Shown piece by piece: positions 32,059 through 42,191 of a stretch of 64,000 nucleotides of DNA. Under the pieces are notes generated by a model that saw nothing but the letters and a program-made list of their open reading frames with translations, searched no databases and had not been told where the DNA came from. How positions within the stretch are numbered: position 1 is the first letter of the stretch; each line of letters starts with the position of its first letter. The position numbers and the translations under genes are program-made. Origin of the DNA: Vibrio sp. 10N.286.49.B1 (GTDB lineage: Bacteria > Pseudomonadota > Gammaproteobacteria > Enterobacterales > Vibrionaceae); the NCBI RefSeq assembly GCF_002873335.1, contig NZ_MCUW01000017.1:1-64000 (forward strand). Reading direction: 5' to 3'.

Positions 32059-32925
32059 ATGGCCGGCGCAAAAGAGATACGTAATAAAATCGGTAGTGTG
32101 AAGAGCACTCAGAAAATTACGAAAGCGATGGAAATGGTAGCAGCTTCAAAAATGCGTCGTTCGCAAGAACTGCGCGAAGCTTCTCGTCCATACGCTGAAA
32201 CTATGCGTAAAGTGATCGGTCATTTGGCAAACGCAAATCTAGAGTACCAACATCCGTACCTAGAAGAGCGTGAAGCCAAGCGTGTTGGTTACGTCATTAT
32301 TTCTACCGACCGTGGTTTATGTGGCGGTTTGAACATTAACTTGTTCAAAAAAACCGTCCTTGAACTTAAGGATTGGAAAGAGAAAGGTGCTGAGATTGAG
32401 CTGGCAGTAATAGGCTCAAAAGCAACAGCATTTTTCAATAACAGCGGCGCAAAAGTAGCGGCACAGGTCTCTGGTCTGGGCGATAGCCCAAGCTTAGAAG
32501 AGCTAATCGGTACGGTTGGCGTTATGCTGAAGAAATATGACGACGGCGAATTAGATCGCCTGTATGTAGTGTATAACCACTTTGTTAACACTATGGTACA
32601 GGAACCAACGATCGATCAATTGCTACCTTTGCCTAAATCAGACAGCGAAGAAATGCAGCGTGAACATTCTTGGGGCTACATTTATGAGCCAGAGCCTAAA
32701 CCATTACTAGATGCACTATTGCTTCGTTATATCGAATCTCAAGTGTATCAAGGTGTGGTAGAGAACCTTGCCAGTGAGCAAGCGGCTCGAATGATTGCAA
32801 TGAAAGCTGCAACAGACAATGCGAGCAACCTGATAGATGACTTAGAGCTTGTGTACAACAAGGCGCGTCAAGCGGCGATTACACAAGAGCTATCAGAAAT
32901 CGTTTCAGGTGCATCTGCGGTTTAG
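32059..32925 (+). CDS. atpG: ATP synthase F1 subunit gamma
   Basis: Central rotor shaft, 288 aa. The N-terminal helix [29 protein letters not shown] and the C-terminal [39 protein letters not shown] form the coiled-coil axle; [11 protein letters not shown] is the conserved Rossmann-like region. GGAGAG precedes the ATG. Confidence 0.98.
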   Translation: MAGAKEIRNKIGSVKSTQKITKAMEMVAASKMRRSQELREASRPYAETMRKVIGHLANANLEYQHPYLEEREAKRVGYVIISTDRGLCGGLNINLFKKTVLELKDWKEKGAEIELAVIGSKATAFFNNSGAKVAAQVSGLGDSPSLEELIGTVGVMLKKYDDGELDRLYVVYNHFVNTMVQEPTIDQLLPLPKSDSEEMQREHSWGYIYEPEPKPLLDALLLRYIESQVYQGVVENLASEQAARMIAMKAATDNASNLIDDLELVYNKARQAAITQELSEIVSGASAV

Positions 32926-32934
32926 CTTAGGTAA

Positions 32935-34362
<1,428 letters not shown>

Positions 34363-34380
34363 GGCTAAATAGGAGGCGAT

Positions 34381-34803
34381 ATGGCAGCAATAACCTTTCA
34401 CCTAGATGTAGTCAGCGCTGAGAAAAAGCTTTTCTCAGGTCGTGTTGAGACATTTCAGGTGTCCGGTAGCGAAGGTGAGCTTGGTATTTTCCATGGTCAT
34501 ACGCCGCTGCTGACCGCTATTCAGCCTGGTATGGTGCGTATCGTTAAACAGCACGGCCACGAAGAGTTCATTTATGTCTCGGGTGGTATTGTTGAAGTTC
34601 AGCCTGGTACAGCGACTGTACTGGCTGATACTGCAATTCGTGCTGAAGAGCTAGACGCAGCAAAGGCAGAAGAAGCTAAACGCAAAGCTGAAGAGAGTAT
34701 TTCTAATCAGCATGGCGACATGGACTTCGCACAAGCGGCCAGTGAATTGGCTAAGGCCATTGCTCAGCTTCGAGTGATCGAACTGACAAAAAGACGTCGC
34801 TAA
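34381..34803 (+). CDS. atpC: ATP synthase F1 subunit epsilon
   Basis: Rotor foot and intrinsic inhibitor, 140 aa. The N-terminal beta sandwich ([38 protein letters not shown]) precedes a C-terminal helical hairpin, which blocks rotation in the extended state. TAGGAGGCGAT precedes the ATG. It is last in the operon, with a terminator after it. Confidence 0.98.
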   Translation: MAAITFHLDVVSAEKKLFSGRVETFQVSGSEGELGIFHGHTPLLTAIQPGMVRIVKQHGHEEFIYVSGGIVEVQPGTATVLADTAIRAEELDAAKAEEAKRKAEESISNQHGDMDFAQAASELAKAIAQLRVIELTKRRR

Positions 34804-34823
34804 TTTCGATTAGCCACGATGAG

Positions 34824-34850
34824 AAAGGCGACCGATTGGTCGCCTTTTTG
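34824..34850 (+). terminator. Terminator of the atp operon
   Basis: AAAGGCGACC (34824-34833), loop GATT and GGTCGCCTTT (34838-34847) form a 10-bp stem followed by T's. Confidence 0.85.
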
Positions 34851-34856
34851 CTTTAT

Positions 34857-34924
34857 ATACATTGTTGCTTTGCGTATTCAACTACGTTATATGTTTATTT
34901 TTAATACATAAAGCAAAAATGTAT
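34857..34924. repeat. Inverted repeat in the glmU upstream region
   Basis: ATACATTGTTGCTTT (34857-34871) and AAAGCAAAAATGTAT (34910-34924) are inverted copies matching at 14 of 15 positions, 38 bp apart. They lie between the atp terminator and glmU. In E. coli glmU has paired NagC operators; whether this pair is related is unknown. Confidence 0.5.
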
Positions 34925-35000
34925 CGCAACAAAATTAACATTCAGCTCAATCATCGTTAAAATGGATTCAGCTTAAATTAACGTCAGATGGTCAATAATA

Positions 35001-36362
35001 ATGAAATTTAGTGCAGTTGTGCTTGCGGCGGGTAAAGGTACCCGCATGTATTCAAACAAACCAAAAGTATTACATACCCTTGCTGGAAAACCGATGGTGA
35101 AACATGTCATCGATACCTGTCAGAATCTGGGATCACAAAATGTCCATTTAGTTTACGGGCATGGCGGCGAACTTATGCAAAGTACGCTTCGTGAAGAGTC
35201 GGTAAACTGGGTACTACAAGCCGAACAACTCGGTACCGGTCATGCGGTTGATCAGGCTTCTCCGCACTTTGAAGACGATGAAAAAGTCCTTGTCTTGTAT
35301 GGTGATGTGCCGTTGATCTCAGAGCAAACGATTGAAAACCTGCTTGATGCACAGCCTACAGGCGGTATTGCCTTGCTCACGGTCGTACTTGAGAATCCGA
35401 TGGGTTATGGCCGTATTGTGCGTAAAAATGGCCCTGTCGTCGCCATTGTTGAGCAAAAAGATGCAACGGAAGAACAGAAGTTAATTAAAGAGATCAACAC
35501 CGGTGTCATGGTCGCAACGGGTGGGGATCTGAAGCGCTGGTTATCGGGCTTAAGCAATGAAAACGCTCAGGGTGAGTATTACTTAACTGATGTCATTGCC
35601 GCTGCGCACGAAGAAGGGCGTGCAGTTGAAGCGGTACACCCTGCTAACCCGATTGAAGTCGAAGGCGTGAATGACAGAGCACAATTGGCTCGACTAGAGC
35701 GTGCATTCCAATCCATGCAAGCGCAAACCTTACTAGAACAAGGCGTGATGCTGCGTGACCCGAGTCGGTTTGACCTGCGCGGTCAGCTTCAATGTGGTAT
35801 GGATGTGGAGATTGACGTGAATGTGATTATCGAGGGCTCGGTTTCCCTCGGTGATAACGTTGTAATCGGTGCGGGTTGTGTCTTAAAAGACTGTGAAATT
35901 GACGATAATACTATTGTCCGCCCATACAGTGTGATTGAAGGAGCGACCGTTGGTGAAGCATGTACCGTCGGTCCGTTTAGTCGCCTTCGTCCGGGTGCTG
36001 ATTTACGTAATGATGCTCACGTTGGTAACTTTGTTGAGGTGAAGAATACCTGTCTAGGTGAGGGCTCTAAAGCCAATCATCTGACGTACCTTGGTGATGC
36101 TGAAATTGGCCAACGCGTAAACGTTGGTGCTGGCGTGATTACCTGCAACTATGATGGGGCAAATAAGTTCAAGACCATCATTGGTGATGACGTATTTGTG
36201 GGCTCTGACGCTCAGTTGATTGCACCTGTTACGATTGCCGAGGGTGCGACGGTCGGTGCTGGAGCAACGGTAACGAAAGACGTAGAAAAAGGTGAGTTAG
36301 TCATCACTCGCGCAAAAGAGCGTAGAATTGCTAATTGGCTGCGTCCAGTTAAGAAGAAATAG
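35001..36362 (+). CDS. glmU: Bifunctional GlmU: glucosamine-1-P acetyltransferase / GlcNAc-1-P uridyltransferase
   Basis: Makes UDP-GlcNAc in two steps, for peptidoglycan and LPS. It has 453 aa. The N-terminal pyrophosphorylase domain begins [26 protein letters not shown], with VLYGDVPLI near residue 102. The C-terminal left-handed beta-helix includes [21 protein letters not shown] and [13 protein letters not shown]. It stands alone between its own promoter region and a terminator; glmS is not adjacent. Confidence 0.98.
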   Translation: MKFSAVVLAAGKGTRMYSNKPKVLHTLAGKPMVKHVIDTCQNLGSQNVHLVYGHGGELMQSTLREESVNWVLQAEQLGTGHAVDQASPHFEDDEKVLVLYGDVPLISEQTIENLLDAQPTGGIALLTVVLENPMGYGRIVRKNGPVVAIVEQKDATEEQKLIKEINTGVMVATGGDLKRWLSGLSNENAQGEYYLTDVIAAAHEEGRAVEAVHPANPIEVEGVNDRAQLARLERAFQSMQAQTLLEQGVMLRDPSRFDLRGQLQCGMDVEIDVNVIIEGSVSLGDNVVIGAGCVLKDCEIDDNTIVRPYSVIEGATVGEACTVGPFSRLRPGADLRNDAHVGNFVEVKNTCLGEGSKANHLTYLGDAEIGQRVNVGAGVITCNYDGANKFKTIIGDDVFVGSDAQLIAPVTIAEGATVGAGATVTKDVEKGELVITRAKERRIANWLRPVKKK

Positions 36363-36376
36363 CGTTTCTTAATCGT

Positions 36377-36408
36377 AAAAAATGGCCTCATTCTGAGGCC
36401 ATTTTTTT
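36377..36408 (+). terminator. Bidirectional terminator after glmU
   Basis: AAAAAATGGCCTCA (36377-36390), loop TTC and TGAGGCCATTTTTTT (36394-36408). It serves glmU and the convergent permease gene. Confidence 0.9.
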
Positions 36409-36440
36409 ACTTATCCCTTACGAACAAGGTTTGATGAGCG

Positions 36441-37184
36441 TTAGTGACTAGGGATCGCAATGCGTTTTTCTAACCAGCGCACGGATTGAGATACCAGTAA
36501 GATCAACACTAGGTATTCGAGTACAAGGAAGGTATAAATCTCCAAAGGTAAGTACTCATTTACCACCAGCTCATTGGCACGGCGGGTGAGGTCACTGAGT
36601 CCGATAACACTGACGAGTGACGACATCTTCAATATATAGACAAACTGATTACCTAGCGGAGGCAGTATTTGCCGAAGAGCTTGTGGCAATATCACCAAGC
36701 GCATTTTCTGCCAATAATTAAGACCAAGAGACTCTGAAGCCTCATGTTGACCTCGACTAATCGCTTGAATCCCGCCACGAAAAACCTCTGCCATAAAGGC
36801 ACTCTCTGCAATCGTAAGGGCGATGACGCCAGCCCAGAAATGATTGAGTGAGATATCCATCAGTGTCGGCAAACCATAATAAACCCATAGTAGTAACACC
36901 AGTACTGGAATGGAACGTACCACTTCTACATACACTCGATTAATGGATTTTAACCAAGTGTTATTGGACAAGGCGGGAAAGGCCACCAGTAGACCAATCG
37001 TCATCGCGAAGAGCATACTGAGTAAGGAAACATAAATCGTATCCTTAAAACCGGCCAGTAAGAATTTTATGTTTATCTGACCCTGTTCGGTGGTCGGGTT
37101 CAATACATACCAACCCCATTCGTAATCGGAACAGCCTGACAGCAACGGTAAGCACAGCACCATAACAAGTATTCGATAGCTCAC
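36441..37184 (-). CDS. Amino-acid ABC transporter permease with an N-terminal lipobox
   Basis: A HisMQ-family permease of 247 aa. The EAA loop reads EASESLGLNYWQKMRLVILPQALRQILPP, and EVVRSIPVLVLLLWVYYGLPTLM is the conserved periplasmic-entry helix. Unusually, it begins with a short hydrophobic stretch ending LLSGC (residues 14-18), a good lipoprotein lipobox, then a polar segment DYEWGWYVLNPTTEQGQINIK before the first permease helix. This could be a cleaved lipoprotein signal or an extra membrane anchor. It is divergent from a binding-protein gene; no ATPase gene is nearby. Confidence 0.85.
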   Translation of the reverse strand: MSYRILVMVLCLPLLSGCSDYEWGWYVLNPTTEQGQINIKFLLAGFKDTIYVSLLSMLFAMTIGLLVAFPALSNNTWLKSINRVYVEVVRSIPVLVLLLWVYYGLPTLMDISLNHFWAGVIALTIAESAFMAEVFRGGIQAISRGQHEASESLGLNYWQKMRLVILPQALRQILPPLGNQFVYILKMSSLVSVIGLSDLTRRANELVVNEYLPLEIYTFLVLEYLVLILLVSQSVRWLEKRIAIPSH

Positions 37185-37276
37185 AATCGTCCTTAAAATA
37201 TCCTGAAAAATCCATCTGTTACTGCTATGTTATCAAGGATGAAGCATTTGTGTTTAATAAATTTAGGGATGATTTA

Positions 37277-38053
37277 ATGAAGAAGTGGATACTGGGTGTT
37301 GTTATTGCCGTTTTATCTATCGGTCAGGTTTCAGCGCAAACCAGCCGGTTACAAGCTATTTTGGACACGGGTGTATTGCGCGTGGGTACCACGGGTGATT
37401 GGAACCCCATGACAATGAAGGATCCAGCAACTAACTCATACAAAGGGTTTGATATTGATGTGACTACTGAACTTGCCAAGGATCTCGGCGTGAAGGTGGA
37501 GTACGTTGCGACAGATTGGAAAACATTGGTGAACGGGATCACCGCGAATAAATATGATATTACCGGTAGTGCGTCACTAAACATGTCGCGAGCTAAAGTC
37601 GCGGGTTATAGCCAGCCGTATTTTTATTTGGCATTCGTACCGGTTGTTCAGAAAAAAGATGTTGAGAAATATTCAGACTGGGCTGATTTTAATAAACCTG
37701 ATGTCAAAGTCGCAGCAACGCTCGGTACGGTACAAGAAAAAATGGTAAAGGATTTCTTCCCTAACGCTGAGCACATTGTTATTGAAGCGCCTGCCCGTGA
37801 TTTCCAAGAACTTCTCTCTCGCCGAGCGGACGTGTCCGTAACCTCTAATGTCGAAGCGGCGACACTTGTGACTAAATTTAAGCAGCTGGCTATTGTTCCG
37901 GTAAAAGAGCCACGTAAACCCACGCCTATTTCGATGTTATTGCCGCAAACCGATCAGGTGTGGATAAATTATGTTAACCATTGGGTTGAGTTGAAAAAGA
38001 CACAAGGATTTTTTGACGAAACTGCAGAAAAGTGGGGCTTGAAAAGTCTTTAG
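37277..38053 (+). CDS. Periplasmic amino-acid binding protein, PheC-like
   Basis: A type II solute-binding protein of 258 aa with a signal peptide ending VSA (residue 20). It opens SRLQAILDTGVLRVGTTGDWNPMT and continues KGFDIDVTTELAKDLGVKVEYV, which resembles the PheC (cyclohexadienyl dehydratase) branch of amino-acid binding proteins. It is more likely a transporter subunit here because it is divergent from a permease gene. The ATG at 37277 follows AGGGATGATTTA; a longer reading from 37250 adds nine residues. Ligand unknown. Confidence 0.85.
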   Translation: MKKWILGVVIAVLSIGQVSAQTSRLQAILDTGVLRVGTTGDWNPMTMKDPATNSYKGFDIDVTTELAKDLGVKVEYVATDWKTLVNGITANKYDITGSASLNMSRAKVAGYSQPYFYLAFVPVVQKKDVEKYSDWADFNKPDVKVAATLGTVQEKMVKDFFPNAEHIVIEAPARDFQELLSRRADVSVTSNVEAATLVTKFKQLAIVPVKEPRKPTPISMLLPQTDQVWINYVNHWVELKKTQGFFDETAEKWGLKSL

Positions 38054-38063
38054 GAAACAAGAG

Positions 38064-38094
38064 TAAAAAGGGCGATATTATCGCCCTTTTTTTA
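38064..38094 (+). terminator. Bidirectional terminator between the binding-protein gene and punC
   Basis: AAAAGGGCGAT (38066-38076) pairs with ATCGCCCTTTT (38080-38090), with A and T runs on either side. Confidence 0.85.
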
Positions 38095-38095
38095 T

Positions 38096-39301
38096 TTACT
38101 CGTCATTCACGACACGTGAGTTATCAGGAATTGTTAGCTCATTAGTTAGAGCTGGCGTTGCTATGAGATACCCTAGCCACATTAGCGCTAGGCAACCTAA
38201 GATGACATAGCCAACAGCCGTTTGTGCCACGATAGCAAAAGTCGCAACAAGAGCACTCGCTAGGCTGCTAATACCGATCTGAATACTGTTTTGTAGACCA
38301 GCGGCTGTTGCCGAGCAGTGGGGGGCGCTTGACAGTGCTCGGTTAACAACGATTGGATACAGGGCACCATTGGCAACAGCAAGTAAGCAAAATGGCGCTA
38401 GGATTGGCCAAACAGTGGTGAGTTGCCACTGACAAGCGACAAAAACAAGTAAGATTGCAACGGTTTCTAGGCCAAGTAACTGCTTTAATACTGTTTCATC
38501 ACCAAGCTTCGCCACCAGCTTTTTGCCCATATAACCACCCACCATAAAGGCGATTGTTTGTGGGATAAAGCTTAAGCCAATCTCTTTACCTGAGTAGCCT
38601 AATTGACTCATTATCTCAGGCATCCCTGTTAGGTATGCAAAGAATGCCGCAGATGCAACCGCATACATTAAGACGTTACCCACGTAGTCTCTTGATCCTA
38701 TTAAGCTTTTAAGATCCGCTGATACAGAGGTTGATTTTTTCTTTGTTGAGGTGTGATCTTTTATTGATAGTGTCACAGCAGCAAGCAGTGCGCCTGTAAT
38801 CGCCAGTACCACAAAAATACTGTGCCAACCCCAAAGCTCGGTTAGCAGTACGCCTAGCTGCGGTGCTAGCGCAGGAGACAACGCGACGAGTGGCATGATG
38901 GTCGCGAATATTTGTTGGCTGGTTTTTTTATCAAATTTATCGATAACCATCGATTGCCAAATCACGGCTGGCGCGCATACGCCTACGGCTTGCAGCATTC
39001 TTAGTGACAATAGTTGCCACACCTCTTGACTCCAAGCAAGGCCGATAGAGGCGATGGAGAAAATCGCTAAACCAGCAAACAAGGTTTTTCTGTGACCAAA
39101 GCGATCGCTGGCCAATCCCCAAACGAATTGCCCTAATCCCATACCGACTAAGAATACGGTCAAAGACAAGGCGATTTGTTCTGGGCCTGTTGAAAAGTCC
39201 TGCTCAATTAATTTAAACGCAGGTAGATACATATCAGTGGCAATAAAGCCCAACATAGACAGGATCGACAGGTAGATAAGTTGCAGCTTAGAGATTTTCA
39301 T
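38096..39301 (-). CDS. punC: MFS purine nucleoside efflux transporter PunC
   Basis: A 12-helix major facilitator of the Bcr/CflA (DHA1) group, 401 aa. LGFIATDMYLPAFKLIEQDF at the first helix and GLASDRFGHRKTLFAGL (the MFS motif A loop) are clear. The call PunC (YdhC) rests on family resemblance and on the divergent gene, a close PunR homologue; in E. coli PunR activates punC for purine nucleoside export. Other Bcr/CflA pumps remain possible. It ends at a bidirectional terminator. Confidence 0.75.
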   Translation of the reverse strand: MKISKLQLIYLSILSMLGFIATDMYLPAFKLIEQDFSTGPEQIALSLTVFLVGMGLGQFVWGLASDRFGHRKTLFAGLAIFSIASIGLAWSQEVWQLLSLRMLQAVGVCAPAVIWQSMVIDKFDKKTSQQIFATIMPLVALSPALAPQLGVLLTELWGWHSIFVVLAITGALLAAVTLSIKDHTSTKKKSTSVSADLKSLIGSRDYVGNVLMYAVASAAFFAYLTGMPEIMSQLGYSGKEIGLSFIPQTIAFMVGGYMGKKLVAKLGDETVLKQLLGLETVAILLVFVACQWQLTTVWPILAPFCLLAVANGALYPIVVNRALSSAPHCSATAAGLQNSIQIGISSLASALVATFAIVAQTAVGYVILGCLALMWLGYLIATPALTNELTIPDNSRVVNDE

Positions 39302-39332
39302 GACTATTCCTTTGAAATATTTTCACAGTAAT

Positions 39333-39348
39333 GAGCTGTATACAGCCC
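39333..39348. promoter_or_regulatory. Palindrome in the punC/punR divergent promoter
   Basis: GCTGTATACAGC (39335-39346) is a perfect 12-bp palindrome inside GAGCTGTATACAGCCC, 34 bp upstream of the punC start. It is a good candidate PunR operator. Confidence 0.55.
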
Positions 39349-39441
39349 ATACTGTTTATGTGCTGTATTCTATTTTTGGAATAATTAAAAATAAAACGCT
39401 ATATTTTGTGGTTATGAATCAAAATTTTTGAAAGGTAAGTT

Positions 39442-40344
39442 GTGTACTCTCGCCCCTCACTCGAAATGTTAGATATGATCGCTCGGCTTGGAAGCTTTAG
39501 TGCGGCGGCGGTCGCCCTTCATAAAGTCCCTTCAGCGATCAGCTACAGTGTGCGCCAGATAGAGCAAGAGATTGGCACTCCGCTGTTTAGACGGCTTCCT
39601 CGTCGCGTTGAATTGACGCCAGCAGGAGAGGTGTTTATCGCCGAAGCAAGGCGCTTATTACGGCAAATGGATGAGTTGACCCATCATACCCGTCGTGCAG
39701 CTTCTGGCTGGCAAAAGCGGTTAAAGCTGACCTTGGACAACATCGTGAAAGTTGACAAGCTCTCTGAGTTGATCGAAGACTTTTACGCAGAATTTGAGTC
39801 AGCTGAACTGCAGATCAATATGGAGGTTTACAATGGCTCATGGGAGGCGATATCAGAGCAAAGAGCCGATATTGTTATTGGGGCGACTTCTGCGATTCCT
39901 GTTGGTGGGGAGTATGGCGTGCGACCGATGGGAGACCTGACATGGGCATTGGTGATGGCACCCAATCATCCGTGTGCGATGGCAACCCACTTAGATGAAG
40001 AGTTTGCCAGTCAGTTTCCAGCGATTTGCCTTGATGATACCTCGCGAGTTTTACCCAAGCGCCATACGCGGCATAGCGATCGCCAGCGCCGATTATTATT
40101 GCCTAACTGGTATTCGGCGATTGAATGCCTTAAAAATGGAGTGGGTATCGGTTACATGCCTCGCCACATCGCGGTGCCGCTGATCAACGAAGGCTTGCTG
40201 GTGGAACGCGTAATAACGGGTGATTCGATAGATAGTCAATGTTGTTTGGTTTGGCGTAAAGATGAGAGTAATAAACTGATCCAATGGATGTTGGATTATC
40301 TCGGCTCATCATCGCAATTGCACTCAGACTGGCTTAAGTATTGA
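39442..40344 (+). CDS. punR: LysR-family regulator PunR
   Basis: A LysR-type activator of 300 aa. It aligns along its length with E. coli PunR (YdhB): GSFSAAAVALHKVPSAISYSVRQIE in the helix-turn-helix, LTLDNIV, EVYNGSWEAI, IVIGATSAIPVGGEYG and DDTSRVLPKR in the effector domain. The GTG at 39442 has AAAGGT upstream. It is divergent from punC, the arrangement of E. coli. It probably responds to purines and activates the pump. Confidence 0.85.
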   Translation: MYSRPSLEMLDMIARLGSFSAAAVALHKVPSAISYSVRQIEQEIGTPLFRRLPRRVELTPAGEVFIAEARRLLRQMDELTHHTRRAASGWQKRLKLTLDNIVKVDKLSELIEDFYAEFESAELQINMEVYNGSWEAISEQRADIVIGATSAIPVGGEYGVRPMGDLTWALVMAPNHPCAMATHLDEEFASQFPAICLDDTSRVLPKRHTRHSDRQRRLLLPNWYSAIECLKNGVGIGYMPRHIAVPLINEGLLVERVITGDSIDSQCCLVWRKDESNKLIQWMLDYLGSSSQLHSDWLKY

Positions 40345-40431
40345 TAGATTCAATATTCTAGTTGCCCTTGATTAAAAATACCGCTACTTTGTCTGTTATT
40401 AACATGGTGTTCTGTAAGTTGGTGGTGTGAG

Positions 40432-42099
40432 ATGTCAACGTTGGTCGATAGGAAATGGCAGCTTTTACCGATTGTCGCGCTCTCTGTTGTGATGGTAGGG
40501 GGCTTATATGGGTTCAGTATAACCTTAGAGCGTTTAGTTTATGAGTCAGTAAGCCGAAGTACGGAATCATTACTGACGGATGTGATCTATGAGATCCATG
40601 AAGACAATCCCAGTTTTACCAATAGTGGTGAAATTGATGACTATATTGGTGATCTGACCCAAGCGGATACGGATACTCGCATACAAGTGATTAATCATGA
40701 TGGTGTGGTGGTTGGGGATACGGCTTTGTCTGACCGAGCGCTTGTTGATCTTGATAGTCACGCCAACCGTCCTGAATTTCTTCAGGCATGGAAGTCAGGG
40801 GCTGGAGAGGATGTTCGATTCAGCTCTGTACTGTCGGTCGACCTTCTTTATTCGTCTCGAAAAGTGAACATCGACCAGCAAGACTATGTTGTGGTGTTAT
40901 CCGTGCCGATGCATCACCTAAAAAGTATGACATTTCAACTGATGAGTATCTTAGTTGGATTGGCGCTACTCAGTATTGCTATTCTTATTGGCACGTCGCT
41001 ACTAAGCCACCGCCAAATTATACTCAGTGTGACAGCCGAGAAAAATAAACAAGATGAACGGATTCGTCAGCGCACGCTTGAGATAGAGTTGATGCATCGA
41101 TTAGCCAATATGCTGGCGGCTTGTAATAACCTAGTTGAAGCTCAGCGGGTGGTAGAAGATATCGTGCCGCGTATTCTAGGTAAGGTTAATGGCAGTATCT
41201 CGTTGATGCGCTCATCAAGAAACCAGCTTGTGAATCAACTCGATTGGGGGGAGTCGTGGCCCGGCAGCAAAAGTTTTTCTCCAGATGAATGCTGGTCACT
41301 ACGTAAAGGGCGCAGTCATTTATCGATTGAAGAGTTTCACCACCTTTCCTGCGAACACATGTCATCGATTGATAATAATCAGACGCTGTGCATCCCATTA
41401 ACGGCACATGGTAATACGATTGGCATCATGCATTTGTACTTTGGTCAGGGCGACATCGGCGTTGATGAGCTGACGACACAGCTCGCGTATAGTGTGGCAG
41501 AGCACCTTGGCTTGGCCTTGGCAAACCTGAGCTTGCAAGAAAAATTGCGCTCGCAAGCCCTGAGCGATCCACTGACTGGCTTGTATAACCGACGTTTCTT
41601 CGAACAAAAGCTAACGGAACATACCAACAATTCTGCTACTAGCAGTGAGTCTTTGTCTCTATTGATGTTAGATCTCGACCACTTTAAGCGTTTTAACGAC
41701 AACTTCGGTCATGATGCCGGTGATTATGTACTTAAAGAGATCAGTTCTCTACTGAAAAGAACCGTAGCTGATGATGAAATAGCCTGTCGACTCGGTGGTG
41801 AAGAGTTAGCGGTGATACTGCCGCATTGCGATATGAATGATGCAACGCAATATGCCGATAATATCGTTACCCTTATTCGAACGATGCACCTAGAGCATAA
41901 AGGATTATCACTTGGACAATTGAGTGTCTCTATTGGTGTTGCGACCTACCCTGAGCCCGCTTCTGATATCGAGGCATTGATTAAAATGGCCGACAAAGCG
42001 TTGTACTTAGCTAAAGACCAAGGTAGAGATAGGGTGGTGAATTATCAGCAGTACAATGAGTTTAAGTCTCCAGAGCTCGGATTGGTTGAGAATCAGTGA
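40432..42099 (+). CDS. Membrane diguanylate cyclase with GAF-like and GGDEF domains
   Basis: A c-di-GMP synthase of 555 aa. A transmembrane helix (about 14-32) is followed by a periplasmic sensor segment (about 33-165), a second helix (166-188), a coiled coil, a GAF-like region (about 235-370) and a GGDEF domain with the active-site variant GGEEL at 455-459, which is competent. The product-inhibition RxxD motif five residues before is absent (ADDE). SIGVATYPEPASDIEALIKMADKALYLAKDQGRDRV closes the domain. The gene is alone, downstream of punR, and ends at a terminator. The signal is unknown. Confidence 0.88.
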   Translation: MSTLVDRKWQLLPIVALSVVMVGGLYGFSITLERLVYESVSRSTESLLTDVIYEIHEDNPSFTNSGEIDDYIGDLTQADTDTRIQVINHDGVVVGDTALSDRALVDLDSHANRPEFLQAWKSGAGEDVRFSSVLSVDLLYSSRKVNIDQQDYVVVLSVPMHHLKSMTFQLMSILVGLALLSIAILIGTSLLSHRQIILSVTAEKNKQDERIRQRTLEIELMHRLANMLAACNNLVEAQRVVEDIVPRILGKVNGSISLMRSSRNQLVNQLDWGESWPGSKSFSPDECWSLRKGRSHLSIEEFHHLSCEHMSSIDNNQTLCIPLTAHGNTIGIMHLYFGQGDIGVDELTTQLAYSVAEHLGLALANLSLQEKLRSQALSDPLTGLYNRRFFEQKLTEHTNNSATSSESLSLLMLDLDHFKRFNDNFGHDAGDYVLKEISSLLKRTVADDEIACRLGGEELAVILPHCDMNDATQYADNIVTLIRTMHLEHKGLSLGQLSVSIGVATYPEPASDIEALIKMADKALYLAKDQGRDRVVNYQQYNEFKSPELGLVENQ

Positions 42100-42123
42100 T
42101 TCTATACTAGCCCGATAAAACCA

Positions 42124-42156
42124 TAAAAAAACGCCTCGATAGACGAGGCGTTTTTG
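42124..42156 (+). terminator. Bidirectional terminator between the cyclase gene and ilvA
   Basis: ACGCCTCG (42131-42138), loop ATAGA and CGAGGCGT (42144-42151), with A and T runs outside. It ends both the cyclase gene and ilvGMEDA. Confidence 0.85.
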
Positions 42157-42191
42157 TGTATTCCCAATGCTAATAACGGGTCTTATTTCCT

